Part shown: piece after piece, positions 17,296-25,894 of the stretch
Layout: each line of letters starts with the position of its first letter
How positions within the stretch are numbered: position 1 is the first letter of the stretch
From: JBAYSY01 sp041675885
GTDB taxonomy: Bacteria > Pseudomonadota > Alphaproteobacteria > Rhodobacterales > Rhodobacteraceae
Direction of reading: 5' to 3'
Length of the DNA stretch: 53,426 nucleotides
Assembly (NCBI GenBank): GCA_041675885.1
Contig: JBAYSY010000019.1
Location: 1 to 53,426 of the forward strand
Position numbers and translations under genes: made by a program
The notes under the pieces: generated by a model
What the model was told of the DNA's origin: nothing
The model's input: only the letters and a program-made list of their open reading frames with translations
Databases searched by the model: none

Positions 17296-17493
17296 CTTGC
17301 CCGGAATAAAGCCGCGCCAGCGCCGCCGGGCAGCGGCCGACCGCCCGGACGGGCGGCCGCTATTGCAACGCTGCGGCACGTTCTGAGCGAGGGGTATTCG
17401 GTACCATGAATTGCCAGACCACAGGTGTTGCAGCGGCCCCCCGTCACGCCAGAGGCGTGCCTTCGGCACGACGGTCGGCCGCTGCCCTCTGTT
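17296..17493 (+). repeat. dispersed terminal-inverted-repeat element, copy 2
   Basis: Fullest copy: outer segment CTTGCCCGGAATAAAGCCG, left terminal repeat GGGCAGCGGCCGA (17328-17340), central hairpin CCGCCCGGACGGGCGG, core GCTATTGCAACG to GTGTTGCAGCGGCCCC, and right terminal repeat TCGGCCGCTGCCC (17475-17487). A 28-nt double-hairpin module (17444-17471, containing GTGCCTTCGGCAC) is inserted in the right arm. It lies directly 3' of the minus-strand glycosyltransferase gene. Confidence 0.88.
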
Positions 17494-17509
17494 GCGCAAG
17501 GCCCCCCGC

Positions 17510-18715
17510 TCAGCGCCGGGCGAACACCCGCTCGTAGGCGGCAAGCAGGTGCGGCACCGAATGTTCCCAGGACAGCGCCTCCAGTACCCGTTTCCGGCCG
17601 GTCCGGCCCATCCGGGCGCGCTTTTCCGGGTCGTCGATCAGTTCGGCTATGCAGCGGGCGAAATCGTCGGGATCGTTCGGCCGGGCGTAAAGCGAAGCTT
17701 CGCCCGCCGAGACCCGGCCCTCGGTCAGGTCGAACTGCACCACCGGCTTTTCCAGCGCCATGTATTCCATGACCTTGTTCATGGTCGAGATGTCGTTCAT
17801 CGCGTTCTTCGGATCGGGGCTGAGACCGATGTCTATGCTGTTCAGCGTGTCGCGCAGGTCGTCGCCGAACAGCGGGCCGGTAAAGGTGAAATGCGCATCG
17901 AGCCCCCGCGCCGCCACATCGGCCCTGACCTGCGGCAGATGCGGGCCGAAACCCACGACGATCACATGCAGGTCGTCATGGCCCATCCCGCGCACCAGCC
18001 GGTCGATGGCAGCGACCATGAGGTCCATCCCCTCCTGCTGGCCGATCACCCCCACATAGCCCAGCACGGTGCGGGCGCCCCGGCGCAGCCCGTCCCGGCC
18101 GGGGCCGGGGACGAAGCCCTCGATCCGCGGGGCCGAGCGGACGACGAACACGTCCCCGGGCGCCATGCGGCCGCGCCGGACGGCGATGCGGCGGAAGCTG
18201 TCGTTGGTGGCGATCGAGACCCGGGCGGTGGCGAAGGTCAGCCGTTCGAGCATGAGTTGAAGCCGGTGCAGCAGACCGCGGCGGCCGAACTTGGCCTCGA
18301 ACAGTTCGGGGCAGACGTCGTGGTGGTCGAACAGGTAGCGCACGCCCGCCAGCCGCCAGCGCAGCGCCAGCAGGAAGATCAGGTCGGGCGGGTTGCAGCC
18401 GTGGATCACGTCGAAGCCCTGCTCGCGCCGCACCTTGCGGGCCAGCCGGAACATGTGGCGCAGCGCGTGCAGGTATTCGCGCGCATAGGCGACCGCGCCG
18501 GAATGGGCCTCGGGCGGTTCCGGAAAGCGGTAGATATGGACGCCCTCGCGCTCTTCATAAGGGGCGGTCCAGCCGCGGCCCATCGGGCTGATCACGCTGA
18601 CGTGGTAGCCATGGGCGGCCAGCGTCGTCGCCTCCAGCCAGACCCGGCGATCAAGCGGGACGGGAAGATTCTCGACGACGATCAGGACTCTGCGCTGTGC
18701 CGTGGGCACGGTCAT
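17510..18715 (-). CDS. glycosyltransferase family 4 protein
   Basis: 401 aa, GT-B fold. The N-terminal half begins RRVLIVVENLPVPLDRRVWLEA and contains HGCNPPDLIFLLA and YLFDHHDVCPELFEA, typical of WbuB-like sugar transferases. The C-terminal half holds LGYVGVIGQQEGMDLMVAA and the nucleotide-sugar binding EX7E-like region MEYMALEKPVVQFDLTEGR. It would transfer an activated hexose to a lipid-linked glycan in the cytosol. It begins the polysaccharide cluster on its left edge; donor and acceptor cannot be predicted. Confidence 0.9.
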   Translation of the reverse strand: MTVPTAQRRVLIVVENLPVPLDRRVWLEATTLAAHGYHVSVISPMGRGWTAPYEEREGVHIYRFPEPPEAHSGAVAYAREYLHALRHMFRLARKVRREQGFDVIHGCNPPDLIFLLALRWRLAGVRYLFDHHDVCPELFEAKFGRRGLLHRLQLMLERLTFATARVSIATNDSFRRIAVRRGRMAPGDVFVVRSAPRIEGFVPGPGRDGLRRGARTVLGYVGVIGQQEGMDLMVAAIDRLVRGMGHDDLHVIVVGFGPHLPQVRADVAARGLDAHFTFTGPLFGDDLRDTLNSIDIGLSPDPKNAMNDISTMNKVMEYMALEKPVVQFDLTEGRVSAGEASLYARPNDPDDFARCIAELIDDPEKRARMGRTGRKRVLEALSWEHSVPHLLAAYERVFARR

Positions 18716-18906
18716 TCAATTCCCTTCCCGCCTGTCCCGAAAGCCGCCGGTAACCGGCACCGGACAGGATCAATACTGCAATACCCGATTGCACCGATGA
18801 ATGGTCGAAAGCTAGCCATGTGACACGGGAAGGTAAACCCGGGTTCGAGGTGTCGATGTGGCGGTATAGTGGCGCTGATCGGGCGGCCACGGCGCCGGGC
18901 GAATCG

Positions 18907-19326
18907 TCAGGCGTTCTCCCGGCTCCGGTCCCTGGTGCGGCCTTTTTCGTCGCGGTGGAACCGGCGTTCCAGCGCCCGCCCGCCCAGCCAGCCCGCCCCG
19001 GCTCCCAGCGCCGCCCCGGCCACATCGGCCAGGAAGTCGCCCCATTCCCCGCTCCGGCCGACATGGGGCTGGATCAGCTCGATCGCGCCGCCGAGCGCCG
19101 CTGCCCCGGCGAGGATCAACAGCGCCCGGCGCGGCCGCGCCAGCGACAGCGGAAAGGCCAGCGCGGCGAAGGCCAGCAGGTGGTCGGTCTTGTCCGACCA
19201 GGTGCCCGCGCCCTGGATATGCCCGACCGGCATCAGCGTCAGCACAAGGATCGCAAGCGCCAGCACGGCGGTCAGCGCGGCGGCAAGCCGCTGCGCGGCG
19301 GGATGGAAGGAATCGGCTGCCCGCAT
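18907..19326 (-). CDS. VanZ-family membrane protein
   Basis: 139 aa from MRAADSFHPAAQRL (ATG 19326, preceded by CGGAG). There are four hydrophobic segments: LTAVLALAILVLTLMPV, LLAFAALAFPLSLA, ALLILAGAAALGGAIEL and ADVAGAALGAGAGWL. The family pattern is present in WSDKTDHLLAFAALAF (D-H pair) and IELIQPHVGRSGEWGDFLADVAG (E-Q-P, D-x2-D), as in VanZ-like proteins. The molecular role is unknown; such genes are often beside polysaccharide loci. It is divergent from the phosphatase gene. Confidence 0.82.
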   Translation of the reverse strand: MRAADSFHPAAQRLAAALTAVLALAILVLTLMPVGHIQGAGTWSDKTDHLLAFAALAFPLSLARPRRALLILAGAAALGGAIELIQPHVGRSGEWGDFLADVAGAALGAGAGWLGGRALERRFHRDEKGRTRDRSRENA

Positions 19327-19467
19327 CGTGTCGCGCTCCGTCGGGGGTCCGCCCTGCCTATACGGCCCGGGTGGCAAAGCCAAGCCGGCCATCGGATGCG
19401 CGGGAGGGCATGGTCAAAACCGCTCACGCGGTTACAATCGGTGCGGTTCGCAAGGCGGGGAGCGGCG

Positions 19468-19920
19468 GTGATCGCGGTCGGAAAGCTTCTGGTGGTCTGC
19501 ACCGGCAACCTGTGCCGCTCACCGCTCGGGGCGGCGCTGCTGCGTGGGGGCGGGTTTGCGGCCGACTCGGCCGGGCTTCGGGCCGCCGAGGGCCGCCCGG
19601 CCGATCCGGCGACCCTGCGGGTGGCGGCCCGGCACGGCGTGTCGCTCGACGGTCATATGGCGCGGGCCTTTGCCCCGGCGCTGGCCGGGGGATGCGACCT
19701 GATCCTGACCATGGAACCCGCGCATCGCTTCGACATCCTGCGCGACTGTCCGCATCTGTCGGGCCGGGTGATGGCCTTCGATCACTGGACCGGCGGGCGC
19801 GGGATCGCCGACCCGTTCCGCCGCCCCGCCGCCGCGCATGAAGCGGCCTTCCAGTCAATCGCGCGGAACGCCGATGAGTGGCTGCGCCGGATTGCCCCGG
19901 CGGAGGCGGCGGGGTGCTGA
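19468..19920 (+). CDS. low-molecular-weight protein-tyrosine phosphatase (Wzb/Etp-like)
   Basis: 150 aa from the GTG at 19468 (GGCGGGGAGCG upstream). The P-loop VCTGNLCRSPLG (Cx5R[S/T], about 9-20) and the general-acid Asp in IADPF (about 121-125) are both intact, as is the length. In exopolysaccharide systems this enzyme dephosphorylates the C-terminal Tyr cluster of the BY-kinase copolymerase. The next gene overlaps its stop codon and encodes a kinase-like protein that lacks the ATP-binding loop, so its real partner here is unclear. Confidence 0.92.
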   Translation: MIAVGKLLVVCTGNLCRSPLGAALLRGGGFAADSAGLRAAEGRPADPATLRVAARHGVSLDGHMARAFAPALAGGCDLILTMEPAHRFDILRDCPHLSGRVMAFDHWTGGRGIADPFRRPAAAHEAAFQSIARNADEWLRRIAPAEAAGC

Positions 19921-20630
19921 GCCAGACCGTTGCCGTTGCCGCGCTGCTGGCGACGGCGGCCGGGCTCATCTGGTTGCGCCGGCGCCGGCGGATGGTGGTG
20001 GACGATCCGGCGGCGCTGGAACTGCGCCACCGCCTGCCGGTCCTTGCGCTGCTGCCCGCCGCCCCCGGCGCAGAATTCACCCGCCGACGCGAGGGCGCGC
20101 CGCCGCCGCCGCCGGACGGCCCCGGCGCCGAGGCGCTGCGCGGGCTGTGGCTGCGGCTGCGGCTGGAGTTGCAGGAGCGCGGCGCACGTCTGGTGCTGGT
20201 CACCGGACCTGCGCCCGAATCCGGGGCCGAATCCGGGCCCGAATCCGGGGCGGTGGCGCTTGGCCTTGCCATGACCGCCGCGCGGGAGGGCGGGCCGGTC
20301 CTGCTGGCCGGACCGGCGCCGGGCTGGCCGGAAAACACCCTCGAACCGGGCTTGCGCCTGCTGCCCGCCGGGGCGGGAGAGGTGCCCGACCCGGCCGCGC
20401 TTGCCGGGGCCGCCGAGGCCGAGGGGGCGGTTGTGGTCCTGTTCTGTCCCGACCCCCGGCCGCTTGCGGCACTGCCTCCGGCCGCCGGGGTCATGGTGGC
20501 GCGGCAGGGCGCGACGCGGGTCACGGCCCTGCGCGCCCTGCGCCGCGCGCTTGCCCGGCGCGGGTTGCGCGGGGCGGGGACGGTGGTCACCGGCTACCGC
20601 ACCCGCCGGGCGCGTCAGTTCCGGGGCTGA
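19914..20630 (+). CDS. degenerate BY-kinase/Wzz-like membrane-anchored protein
   Basis: 238 aa from the GTG at 19914, overlapping the phosphatase stop. One N-terminal membrane helix (AVAALLATAAGLIWL) is followed by a basic stretch and a cytoplasmic domain whose layout follows bacterial tyrosine kinases: ALRGLWLRLRLEL (EAFRxLRTNL-like), ARLVLVTGPAP where Walker A should be, GPVLLAGPAPG at Walker A', AVVVLFCPDP at Walker B, then VTALRALRRALARRGLRGAGTVVTGY. The P-loop Lys and Ser/Thr are replaced by an ESGAESGPESGA repeat and there is no Tyr cluster. It is probably catalytically dead; the kinase homology is my inference. Confidence 0.65.
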   Translation: MLSQTVAVAALLATAAGLIWLRRRRRMVVDDPAALELRHRLPVLALLPAAPGAEFTRRREGAPPPPPDGPGAEALRGLWLRLRLELQERGARLVLVTGPAPESGAESGPESGAVALGLAMTAAREGGPVLLAGPAPGWPENTLEPGLRLLPAGAGEVPDPAALAGAAEAEGAVVVLFCPDPRPLAALPPAAGVMVARQGATRVTALRALRRALARRGLRGAGTVVTGYRTRRARQFRG

Positions 20631-21808
20631 TCCCCGCCCGCCAGATCGCGGAGCAGCCCGGCCAGCGCGGCCTCATAGGCCGCAAGCTTGCCAAGCCCGC
20701 GCTCCAGCGCCGCCCCAGCCTCGTCCCGCAGCGTCTCGCGTGCCTCGAAACCGGCAAGCACCGCCGCGCGCACCGTATCCGCATCGGCGGCGGTGCAATC
20801 CACCGTCCGGTCATAGCAGAGCGTGCCGAACAGACCGGCGAACTTGCGGCTGTAGGCCATCGGCACCACCGGCACCCCGGTCGAGAAGGCGGCGATGCAG
20901 GCGTGCATCCGCGCCCCGGCGAAGAAGTCCATCCCGGCGATGTAGCCTTTCGCCTCGGAGGGCGAGGCGAAGGCCGGGGCGACCTTGACCCCCGGATGGT
21001 CGGCGGCAAGCTCCAGCGAGGCCAGCCGGTCGCATTCCACGTAAGGATCGCCCGCCTTGCCGGTCGGCCAGCTCAGCACATGCGGGACCAGATGCACCTC
21101 GCAGCCTGCGGGGTGGTTCAGGAAATCGCCGATCAGGTCGCGCATCAGCGCCCGGTAATCCATGGTCAGCCCGAACATGTTGTCGCGGGTGTAGCCGCCG
21201 CTCATCAACAGGCCCGAGACATTGAGCCCGACCTTCACCGGCCCCCCGGCGGCCGGGGCGGGCGGGTCGTATGGCAGCCGCAGCGCCACGTCGGAGGCTT
21301 CGATCACCGGCCGGGTCACCCCGAGTTTCCGCAGGAAGTCGATCGACTCCCGGTCGCGGCTGACCACCAGCGCCGAACGGTCGATCACCCGCCGCGACAG
21401 CGCGGCAAGCAGGCGGCTGCGGAACGGGCCGTAGGTCTGCGGCGCATGGACCAGGGGCCGCCGCGCCAGGAGGACGATGGCCTTGGTCAGCAGCATCCGC
21501 AGCAACCGCCGGGGCCCGTAGATATCGGCGAAACTGTCGCCGCCGCCGATGTCGATCACCAGATCCTGCCCCCGGATCACCCGGTAGAAATCAAGCGGTT
21601 TGCGCAGAACCCGCACCGGGCGCAGGGTGATATCCGGCCCCGAGACATAGGCCGGGCGCGGATCGCGCGATTCGCAGACGGTGATATGGACCGGCAGCCC
21701 CTCCTCCTCCGCGATCCGGCGCAGGATGGCGACTTCGGAGACGCTCAGCGCCCCCACGCCCAGATTGTCGTTGCGGGCCGAGTGGAAGGTCAGTGCGATA
21801 CGAGGCAT
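20615..21808 (-). CDS. polysaccharide pyruvyl transferase family protein
   Basis: 397 aa. The N-terminus ALTFHSARNDNLGVGALSVSE resembles the start of CsaB/WcaK-type pyruvyltransferases. Internal blocks VIDIGGGDSFADIYGP, VHAPQTYGPFRS and SRDRESIDFLRKLGV are the family's PEP- and sugar-binding regions, and FFAGARMHACIAAFSTGVPVVPMAYSRKF (split as GARMHACIAAFSTGVPV) is the conserved C-terminal R-H motif. It should add a pyruvate ketal from PEP to a sugar of the exported glycan. Its 3' end overlaps the 3' end of the kinase-like gene on the opposite strand by 16 bp. Confidence 0.9.
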   Translation of the reverse strand: MPRIALTFHSARNDNLGVGALSVSEVAILRRIAEEEGLPVHITVCESRDPRPAYVSGPDITLRPVRVLRKPLDFYRVIRGQDLVIDIGGGDSFADIYGPRRLLRMLLTKAIVLLARRPLVHAPQTYGPFRSRLLAALSRRVIDRSALVVSRDRESIDFLRKLGVTRPVIEASDVALRLPYDPPAPAAGGPVKVGLNVSGLLMSGGYTRDNMFGLTMDYRALMRDLIGDFLNHPAGCEVHLVPHVLSWPTGKAGDPYVECDRLASLELAADHPGVKVAPAFASPSEAKGYIAGMDFFAGARMHACIAAFSTGVPVVPMAYSRKFAGLFGTLCYDRTVDCTAADADTVRAAVLAGFEARETLRDEAGAALERGLGKLAAYEAALAGLLRDLAGGDQPRN

Positions 21809-21900
21809 GGCTGCGGGCTCCGGCGGTTCTGGATCACGGGTCGGCCGGGCCGATCGGGGCCGACCCTAGCATGTTGCGGAAGGGGCTGGAACCGCCCGCG

Positions 21901-23145
21901 TCACCCGCCCGGCCGCCGTCGGGGAAACAGCACCCGGCGGATGGTGCCCAGAAAGTTGTGCAGGTTGCGCCGCAACGGGTTCTGCCGCGCCGCCGCCCGC
22001 AGTTGCAGGCCACGGTAGCGCGGGATCGGACGGCCGCAGAGGCGCAGCGCGATCAGCCGGGCAAGCAGCGCCCGCCTGCGCCCGCGCTGACCGGGCTGGA
22101 TCGCGGCCAGCGCGGTGATGTCGAAAGGCGCGGTGGCCACGGCCCCGGCGGCCTCCGCCCCGGCAATCAGTTCGGCGCCCAGCGCGGTGCGGGCGACGAT
22201 CAGGCTGGTGCCATCGGCCTCGTCGAACAGCGGATAGCCGGCCTCGTCGCTTTCCCACGCGTCGGCGCAGACGATGTCGGCCGCGGTGCCGGTGCCGTCG
22301 GCGCAGATGCGGCAACGGTGCTGGACGTGTTTCGACAGGATGCCGCCCCAACTGTCATGATAGCTCATCGACCGTTCCGAGCCGTCGGTCAGGGTGGCGG
22401 TGGCCCGCCCCGGCCAGCCGTTGCCGCGAAAGCGGAACGCGGCCACCTCGGGCTCTGCGGCGCCGAGGGCCGACAGCACCGCCCGCCCGCCGCTATGCGA
22501 GGGCACACCCGCGTAGAAGAACGACAGCATCACCGGCACCGCCGCCGCAACCGCCGGGTCTATCGCCGCCAGCGCCCGCAGCGCGGCAATGTCGCAGGGC
22601 TTGCCGACCACCGCATGGCGCAGCCCCGAGGCCACGGCTTCGGGCAGCGCCGCAAGCGGGGCCGAGGGCGCATAGCGCGATCCGGCCCCGGCAAGCACCC
22701 CGGCCCGGTCGGTGACGAAGACGGCGGCGTTGCCGGTGGGAAGGTCCGGCGCGGCCCCGGTCAGCAACACCCGGTCCACCCGGCCGGTATCGAGCAGGTG
22801 AAGCAGGATCGCCGACAGCGCCCCGCCCGACGAACCCGCGAAACGGACCTCCGGATCGCAGGCCCAGCCGGTCCGCATCCCGACATAAGGCCCCCAGAGC
22901 GGATGATCCTCGCGCCCCTGCGCCGCGACCTCCTGCACCAGTCCGGGGCAGATGCGGGTGATCGCCTCCTCCTGCCACGGGGTCAGCGGCGCGCTTTGCT
23001 GCGGGCGCAGGTAGCCGGGCGCGGCCTCGGCCATCACGATCCGGTCGGGCGCGACGGCCGCGCATCCGCCGCAACCGGAACAGAGATCACCCCGCGCGAC
23101 CAGGCGCAGGGCGGCAGAGGAGGGGGCGGGCGTTTTCTGGCTCAT
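21901..23145 (-). CDS. coenzyme F420 hydrogenase/dehydrogenase beta-subunit family protein
   Basis: 414 aa. There is a 4Fe-4S-like motif LCSGCGGCAAVAP at about 22-34, then the FrhB N-terminal region GPYVGMRTGWACDPEVRFAGSSGGALSAIL and C-terminal region VGKPCDIAALRAL and HRCRICADGTG plus ADIVCADAWES. Family members outside methanogens occur in exopolysaccharide loci and are thought to act as redox enzymes on sugar or lipid intermediates; F420 use is unlikely here (established for the family, inference for this gene). It shares the strand of the pyruvyltransferase, 92 bp upstream of it, and is divergent from the flippase. Confidence 0.85.
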   Translation of the reverse strand: MSQKTPAPSSAALRLVARGDLCSGCGGCAAVAPDRIVMAEAAPGYLRPQQSAPLTPWQEEAITRICPGLVQEVAAQGREDHPLWGPYVGMRTGWACDPEVRFAGSSGGALSAILLHLLDTGRVDRVLLTGAAPDLPTGNAAVFVTDRAGVLAGAGSRYAPSAPLAALPEAVASGLRHAVVGKPCDIAALRALAAIDPAVAAAVPVMLSFFYAGVPSHSGGRAVLSALGAAEPEVAAFRFRGNGWPGRATATLTDGSERSMSYHDSWGGILSKHVQHRCRICADGTGTAADIVCADAWESDEAGYPLFDEADGTSLIVARTALGAELIAGAEAAGAVATAPFDITALAAIQPGQRGRRRALLARLIALRLCGRPIPRYRGLQLRAAARQNPLRRNLHNFLGTIRRVLFPRRRPGG

Positions 23146-23324
23146 GTCGTCATCATTCCGGCAATTCCGGGGGGATTGTCAAACCGTTGGCGCGTATGCG
23201 GTTGACTGATGCGCCCGGGTTTCGCATCCCTGTGCCGTGGCACCCGCCCGGCACCCGTAGCGGCGCGCGCGGCGGGATCAGGGCTGCGGCGAATCCGGGT
23301 ATTACCGTACGAAAGCGATAATTG

Positions 23325-24740
23325 ATGTTCCGCACCGCCCTTCTGATCCTTTCGGGGAACGCCTTTTCCTCGCTGATGACGCTTCTGCGCACGCTGATTG
23401 TGGTGCGGCTGATCAGTGTCGAGGATTACGGGATCGCCGCGACCTTCGCCATCAGTCTTGCCATCGTCGAGATGATGTCGGCGCTGGGGCTGCAACAGAT
23501 GATCGTGCGCGACAGCCGCGGCGACGATCCGCATTTCCAGGCGGCGTTGCAGGGGTTCCAGATGCTGCGCGCGGTGGTGCTGGCGGTGGTGTTGTTCCTG
23601 CTGGCGCCGTTCTTCGCGGGCTTCCTCGGGGTGCCGGAGGTAACCTGGGCCTATCGGCTGCTGGCGCTGGTGCCGCTGCTGAACGGGTTGAAGCATTTCG
23701 ATATCCACCGCCTGAACCGGCGCATGAGCTTCCGCCCGCTGATCCTCAGCAATGCGGTTCCCGCCGTGGTCTCGGTGCTGCTGGTCTGGCCGCTGTTCCT
23801 GCTGTTCGGCGATTTCCGGGTAATGCTCTGGGCGGTGCTGATGCAGGCGGTGTTCGGGGTCGCGGTGTCGCATCTGGTGGCGGAACGGCGCTTCCGGCTG
23901 GTGTTCGACGTGGCGGTGATCCGCGAAGGGCTGGGCTTCGGCTGGCCGATCCTGGTGAACGGGGCGTTGCTGTTTGCGGTGTTCCACGGCGAGAAGCTGA
24001 TCGTCGGCCGCGAACTGGGCATGGAGGTGCTGGCGATCTTCGCCATGGGCATGACGCTGACGCTGACGCCGACACTGGTGATGGCGGGGAGTCTCAGCAA
24101 CTTCTTCCTGCCGCAGGTTTCCGCGGTGAAGGACGAGCGGGAGCGTTTCAACGCCCTGTCGCTGGCGGTGATCCAGGCGTCGCTGCTGGGGGGGGCGCTG
24201 TTTCTGGTGGCGATGCTGTTCGTGGGCGGGCCGCTGGTGCATGTCCTGCTTGGCGAGAAATACGCGCCGCTCGTGCCCTATCTGGTCTGGCTGGCGGCGT
24301 TGCAGGCGGTCAGGGTGTTCAAGGTCGGGGGGGCGGTATTGGCACTTGCGACCGGGCATACCCGCAATCCGATGTATGCCAATGTCCTGCGCGTGGCACT
24401 GTTGCCGCTGGGCTGGTATGTGGTCGCCCGGGGGGGGAGCCTTCTGTTGCTGATCCAGATTGCGATCCTCGGCGAAATCCTCGGCATGATCGTCGCATCG
24501 GTTTTCTCGCATCACATCCTGAAAGTGCCGTTCCGTCCCGTCGTGCTGCCGCTGCTGCTGACGGCGGGGGTCGTTCTCCTGTCCTGCCTTGCCGTGACCG
24601 CCGGGGGCGGACTGATCGCGCCGGGTGCGCCGCTGTGGCTTGCGCTTGGCGCATTGCTGCTGTGCCTGCCGGGCTTCCTGTCCATGCGGGCACTGCGCGA
24701 CTATGCCGGAAAGCGTGTGATGACGGGGTTCGGCGAATGA
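23325..24740 (+). CDS. polysaccharide flippase (Wzx/MOP superfamily)
   Basis: 471 aa from the ATG at 23325 (a TTG one codon earlier is also possible). There are 12-14 hydrophobic helices and the MOP N-terminus SGNAFSSLMTLLRTLIVVRLISVEDYGIAATFAI. It would move undecaprenyl-linked repeat units across the inner membrane. GC and codon use resemble the neighbours. An 8-bp inverted repeat GCCTGCCT/AGGCAGGC follows the stop (24746-24786) and may help end the transcript. Confidence 0.9.
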   Translation: MFRTALLILSGNAFSSLMTLLRTLIVVRLISVEDYGIAATFAISLAIVEMMSALGLQQMIVRDSRGDDPHFQAALQGFQMLRAVVLAVVLFLLAPFFAGFLGVPEVTWAYRLLALVPLLNGLKHFDIHRLNRRMSFRPLILSNAVPAVVSVLLVWPLFLLFGDFRVMLWAVLMQAVFGVAVSHLVAERRFRLVFDVAVIREGLGFGWPILVNGALLFAVFHGEKLIVGRELGMEVLAIFAMGMTLTLTPTLVMAGSLSNFFLPQVSAVKDERERFNALSLAVIQASLLGGALFLVAMLFVGGPLVHVLLGEKYAPLVPYLVWLAALQAVRVFKVGGAVLALATGHTRNPMYANVLRVALLPLGWYVVARGGSLLLLIQIAILGEILGMIVASVFSHHILKVPFRPVVLPLLLTAGVVLLSCLAVTAGGGLIAPGAPLWLALGALLLCLPGFLSMRALRDYAGKRVMTGFGE

Positions 24741-24861
24741 ACGGCGCCTGCCTGCCCGAACCGGGTTGCCGACCGGAAGGCAGGCTCCGCCCGGTGTTCC
24801 CCGAACCCTCGGGAGAAGGGCGGAAATGACGGTCCGGTCGTGGCGGACAACAGTTTGGGGA

Positions 24862-24937
24862 TGGTGAGCCCGACAGGATTCGAACCTGTGACCCACTGAT
24901 TAAAAGTCAGTTGCTCTACCAACTGAGCTACGGGCCC
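24862..24937 (-). tRNA. tRNA-Lys (anticodon TTT)
   Basis: 76-nt cloverleaf on the minus strand beginning GGGCCCGTAGCTCAG. The anticodon loop is CTTTTAA (anticodon TTT), the T arm is GTTCGAATC, the acceptor pairs GGGCCCG with CGGGCTC, and CCA is encoded. Confidence 0.97.
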
Positions 24938-25039
24938 ACGCTGGCGTGTCACTAGAAACTTCGCCTGCCGGGGTCAAGGGCAAAATCAAGACTTTCGGGG
25001 CATCTGGCGGAATCATCCGTGCGGGCGTATATCGCGGCC

Positions 25040-25894
25040 ATGGACAGGATGCCCGCCCCCGAGGGCCTGCGCTTCATGAAGATGCACGGGCTCGGCAATG
25101 ATTTCGTGGTGATCGACCGCCGCACCGGCAAGGTGCCGGTGACGGCGGCGCTGGCGCGGGCGCTGGCGGACCGGCACCGGGGGGTGGGATTCGACCAGTT
25201 GGCGCTGATCGACACCGGCGAGAACGTGGATGGCGAGAACGTGGATGCGGTGCTGACCTTTCTGAACGCCGACGGCTCGCCCTCTGCCGCCTGTGGCAAC
25301 GCCACCCGCTGCATTGCCCGGCACCTGATGGACGAGACCGGGCGGACCACGCTGCGGCTGCGCACCGAACGCGGCGTGCTGGCGGCCGAGGATGCGGGCG
25401 GGGGCCTTACCCGCGTCAACATGGGCGCGCCGCTGACCGGCTGGCAGGAGATCCCGCTGGCCGAAGCCGCCGATACGCTCCACCTGCCGATCGCGGGTGA
25501 TCCGGTGGCGACCGGCATGGGCAACCCGCATTGCACCTTTTTCGTCCCTGACGCCGAAGCCATCGACCTGCCTGCCGAGGGCGCGCGATACGAACACCAC
25601 AAGCTGTTCCCCGAGCGCACCAATGTGGAGTTCGTGCAGGTGCTAAGCCCCGATGCCATCCGCCTGCGGATATGGGAGCGCGGCACCGGCGTCACCCTCG
25701 CCTCCGGCTCCTGTTCCTGTGCCGCGGCCGTCGCCGCGGCCCGGCGCGGGCTGACCGGGCGGCGGGTCGCGGTGCATGTGGACGGCGGGATGCTGGAGAT
25801 CGACTGGCGCGACGATGGCGTCTGGATGACCGGCCCGACCACGCATGTGTTCGACGGCTGGCTCACCCCCGCCTTCCTCGGGGCCGCCGGATGA
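25040..25894 (+). CDS. dapF: diaminopimelate epimerase
   Basis: 284 aa from the ATG at 25040 (MDRMPAPEG); a GTG at 25019 would add 7 residues. It interconverts LL- and meso-DAP for peptidoglycan and lysine. The N-terminal MKMHGLGNDFVVID is the family hallmark, and the first active-site Cys is in AACGNATRC (about 82-90). In the second half the expected ACGSGAC is read as ASGSCSC, with Ser where the second catalytic Cys belongs and Cys three residues on. The fold call is firm; activity is questionable. The stop overlaps the mtaB start by 4 bp. Confidence 0.92.
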   Translation: MDRMPAPEGLRFMKMHGLGNDFVVIDRRTGKVPVTAALARALADRHRGVGFDQLALIDTGENVDGENVDAVLTFLNADGSPSAACGNATRCIARHLMDETGRTTLRLRTERGVLAAEDAGGGLTRVNMGAPLTGWQEIPLAEAADTLHLPIAGDPVATGMGNPHCTFFVPDAEAIDLPAEGARYEHHKLFPERTNVEFVQVLSPDAIRLRIWERGTGVTLASGSCSCAAAVAAARRGLTGRRVAVHVDGGMLEIDWRDDGVWMTGPTTHVFDGWLTPAFLGAAG

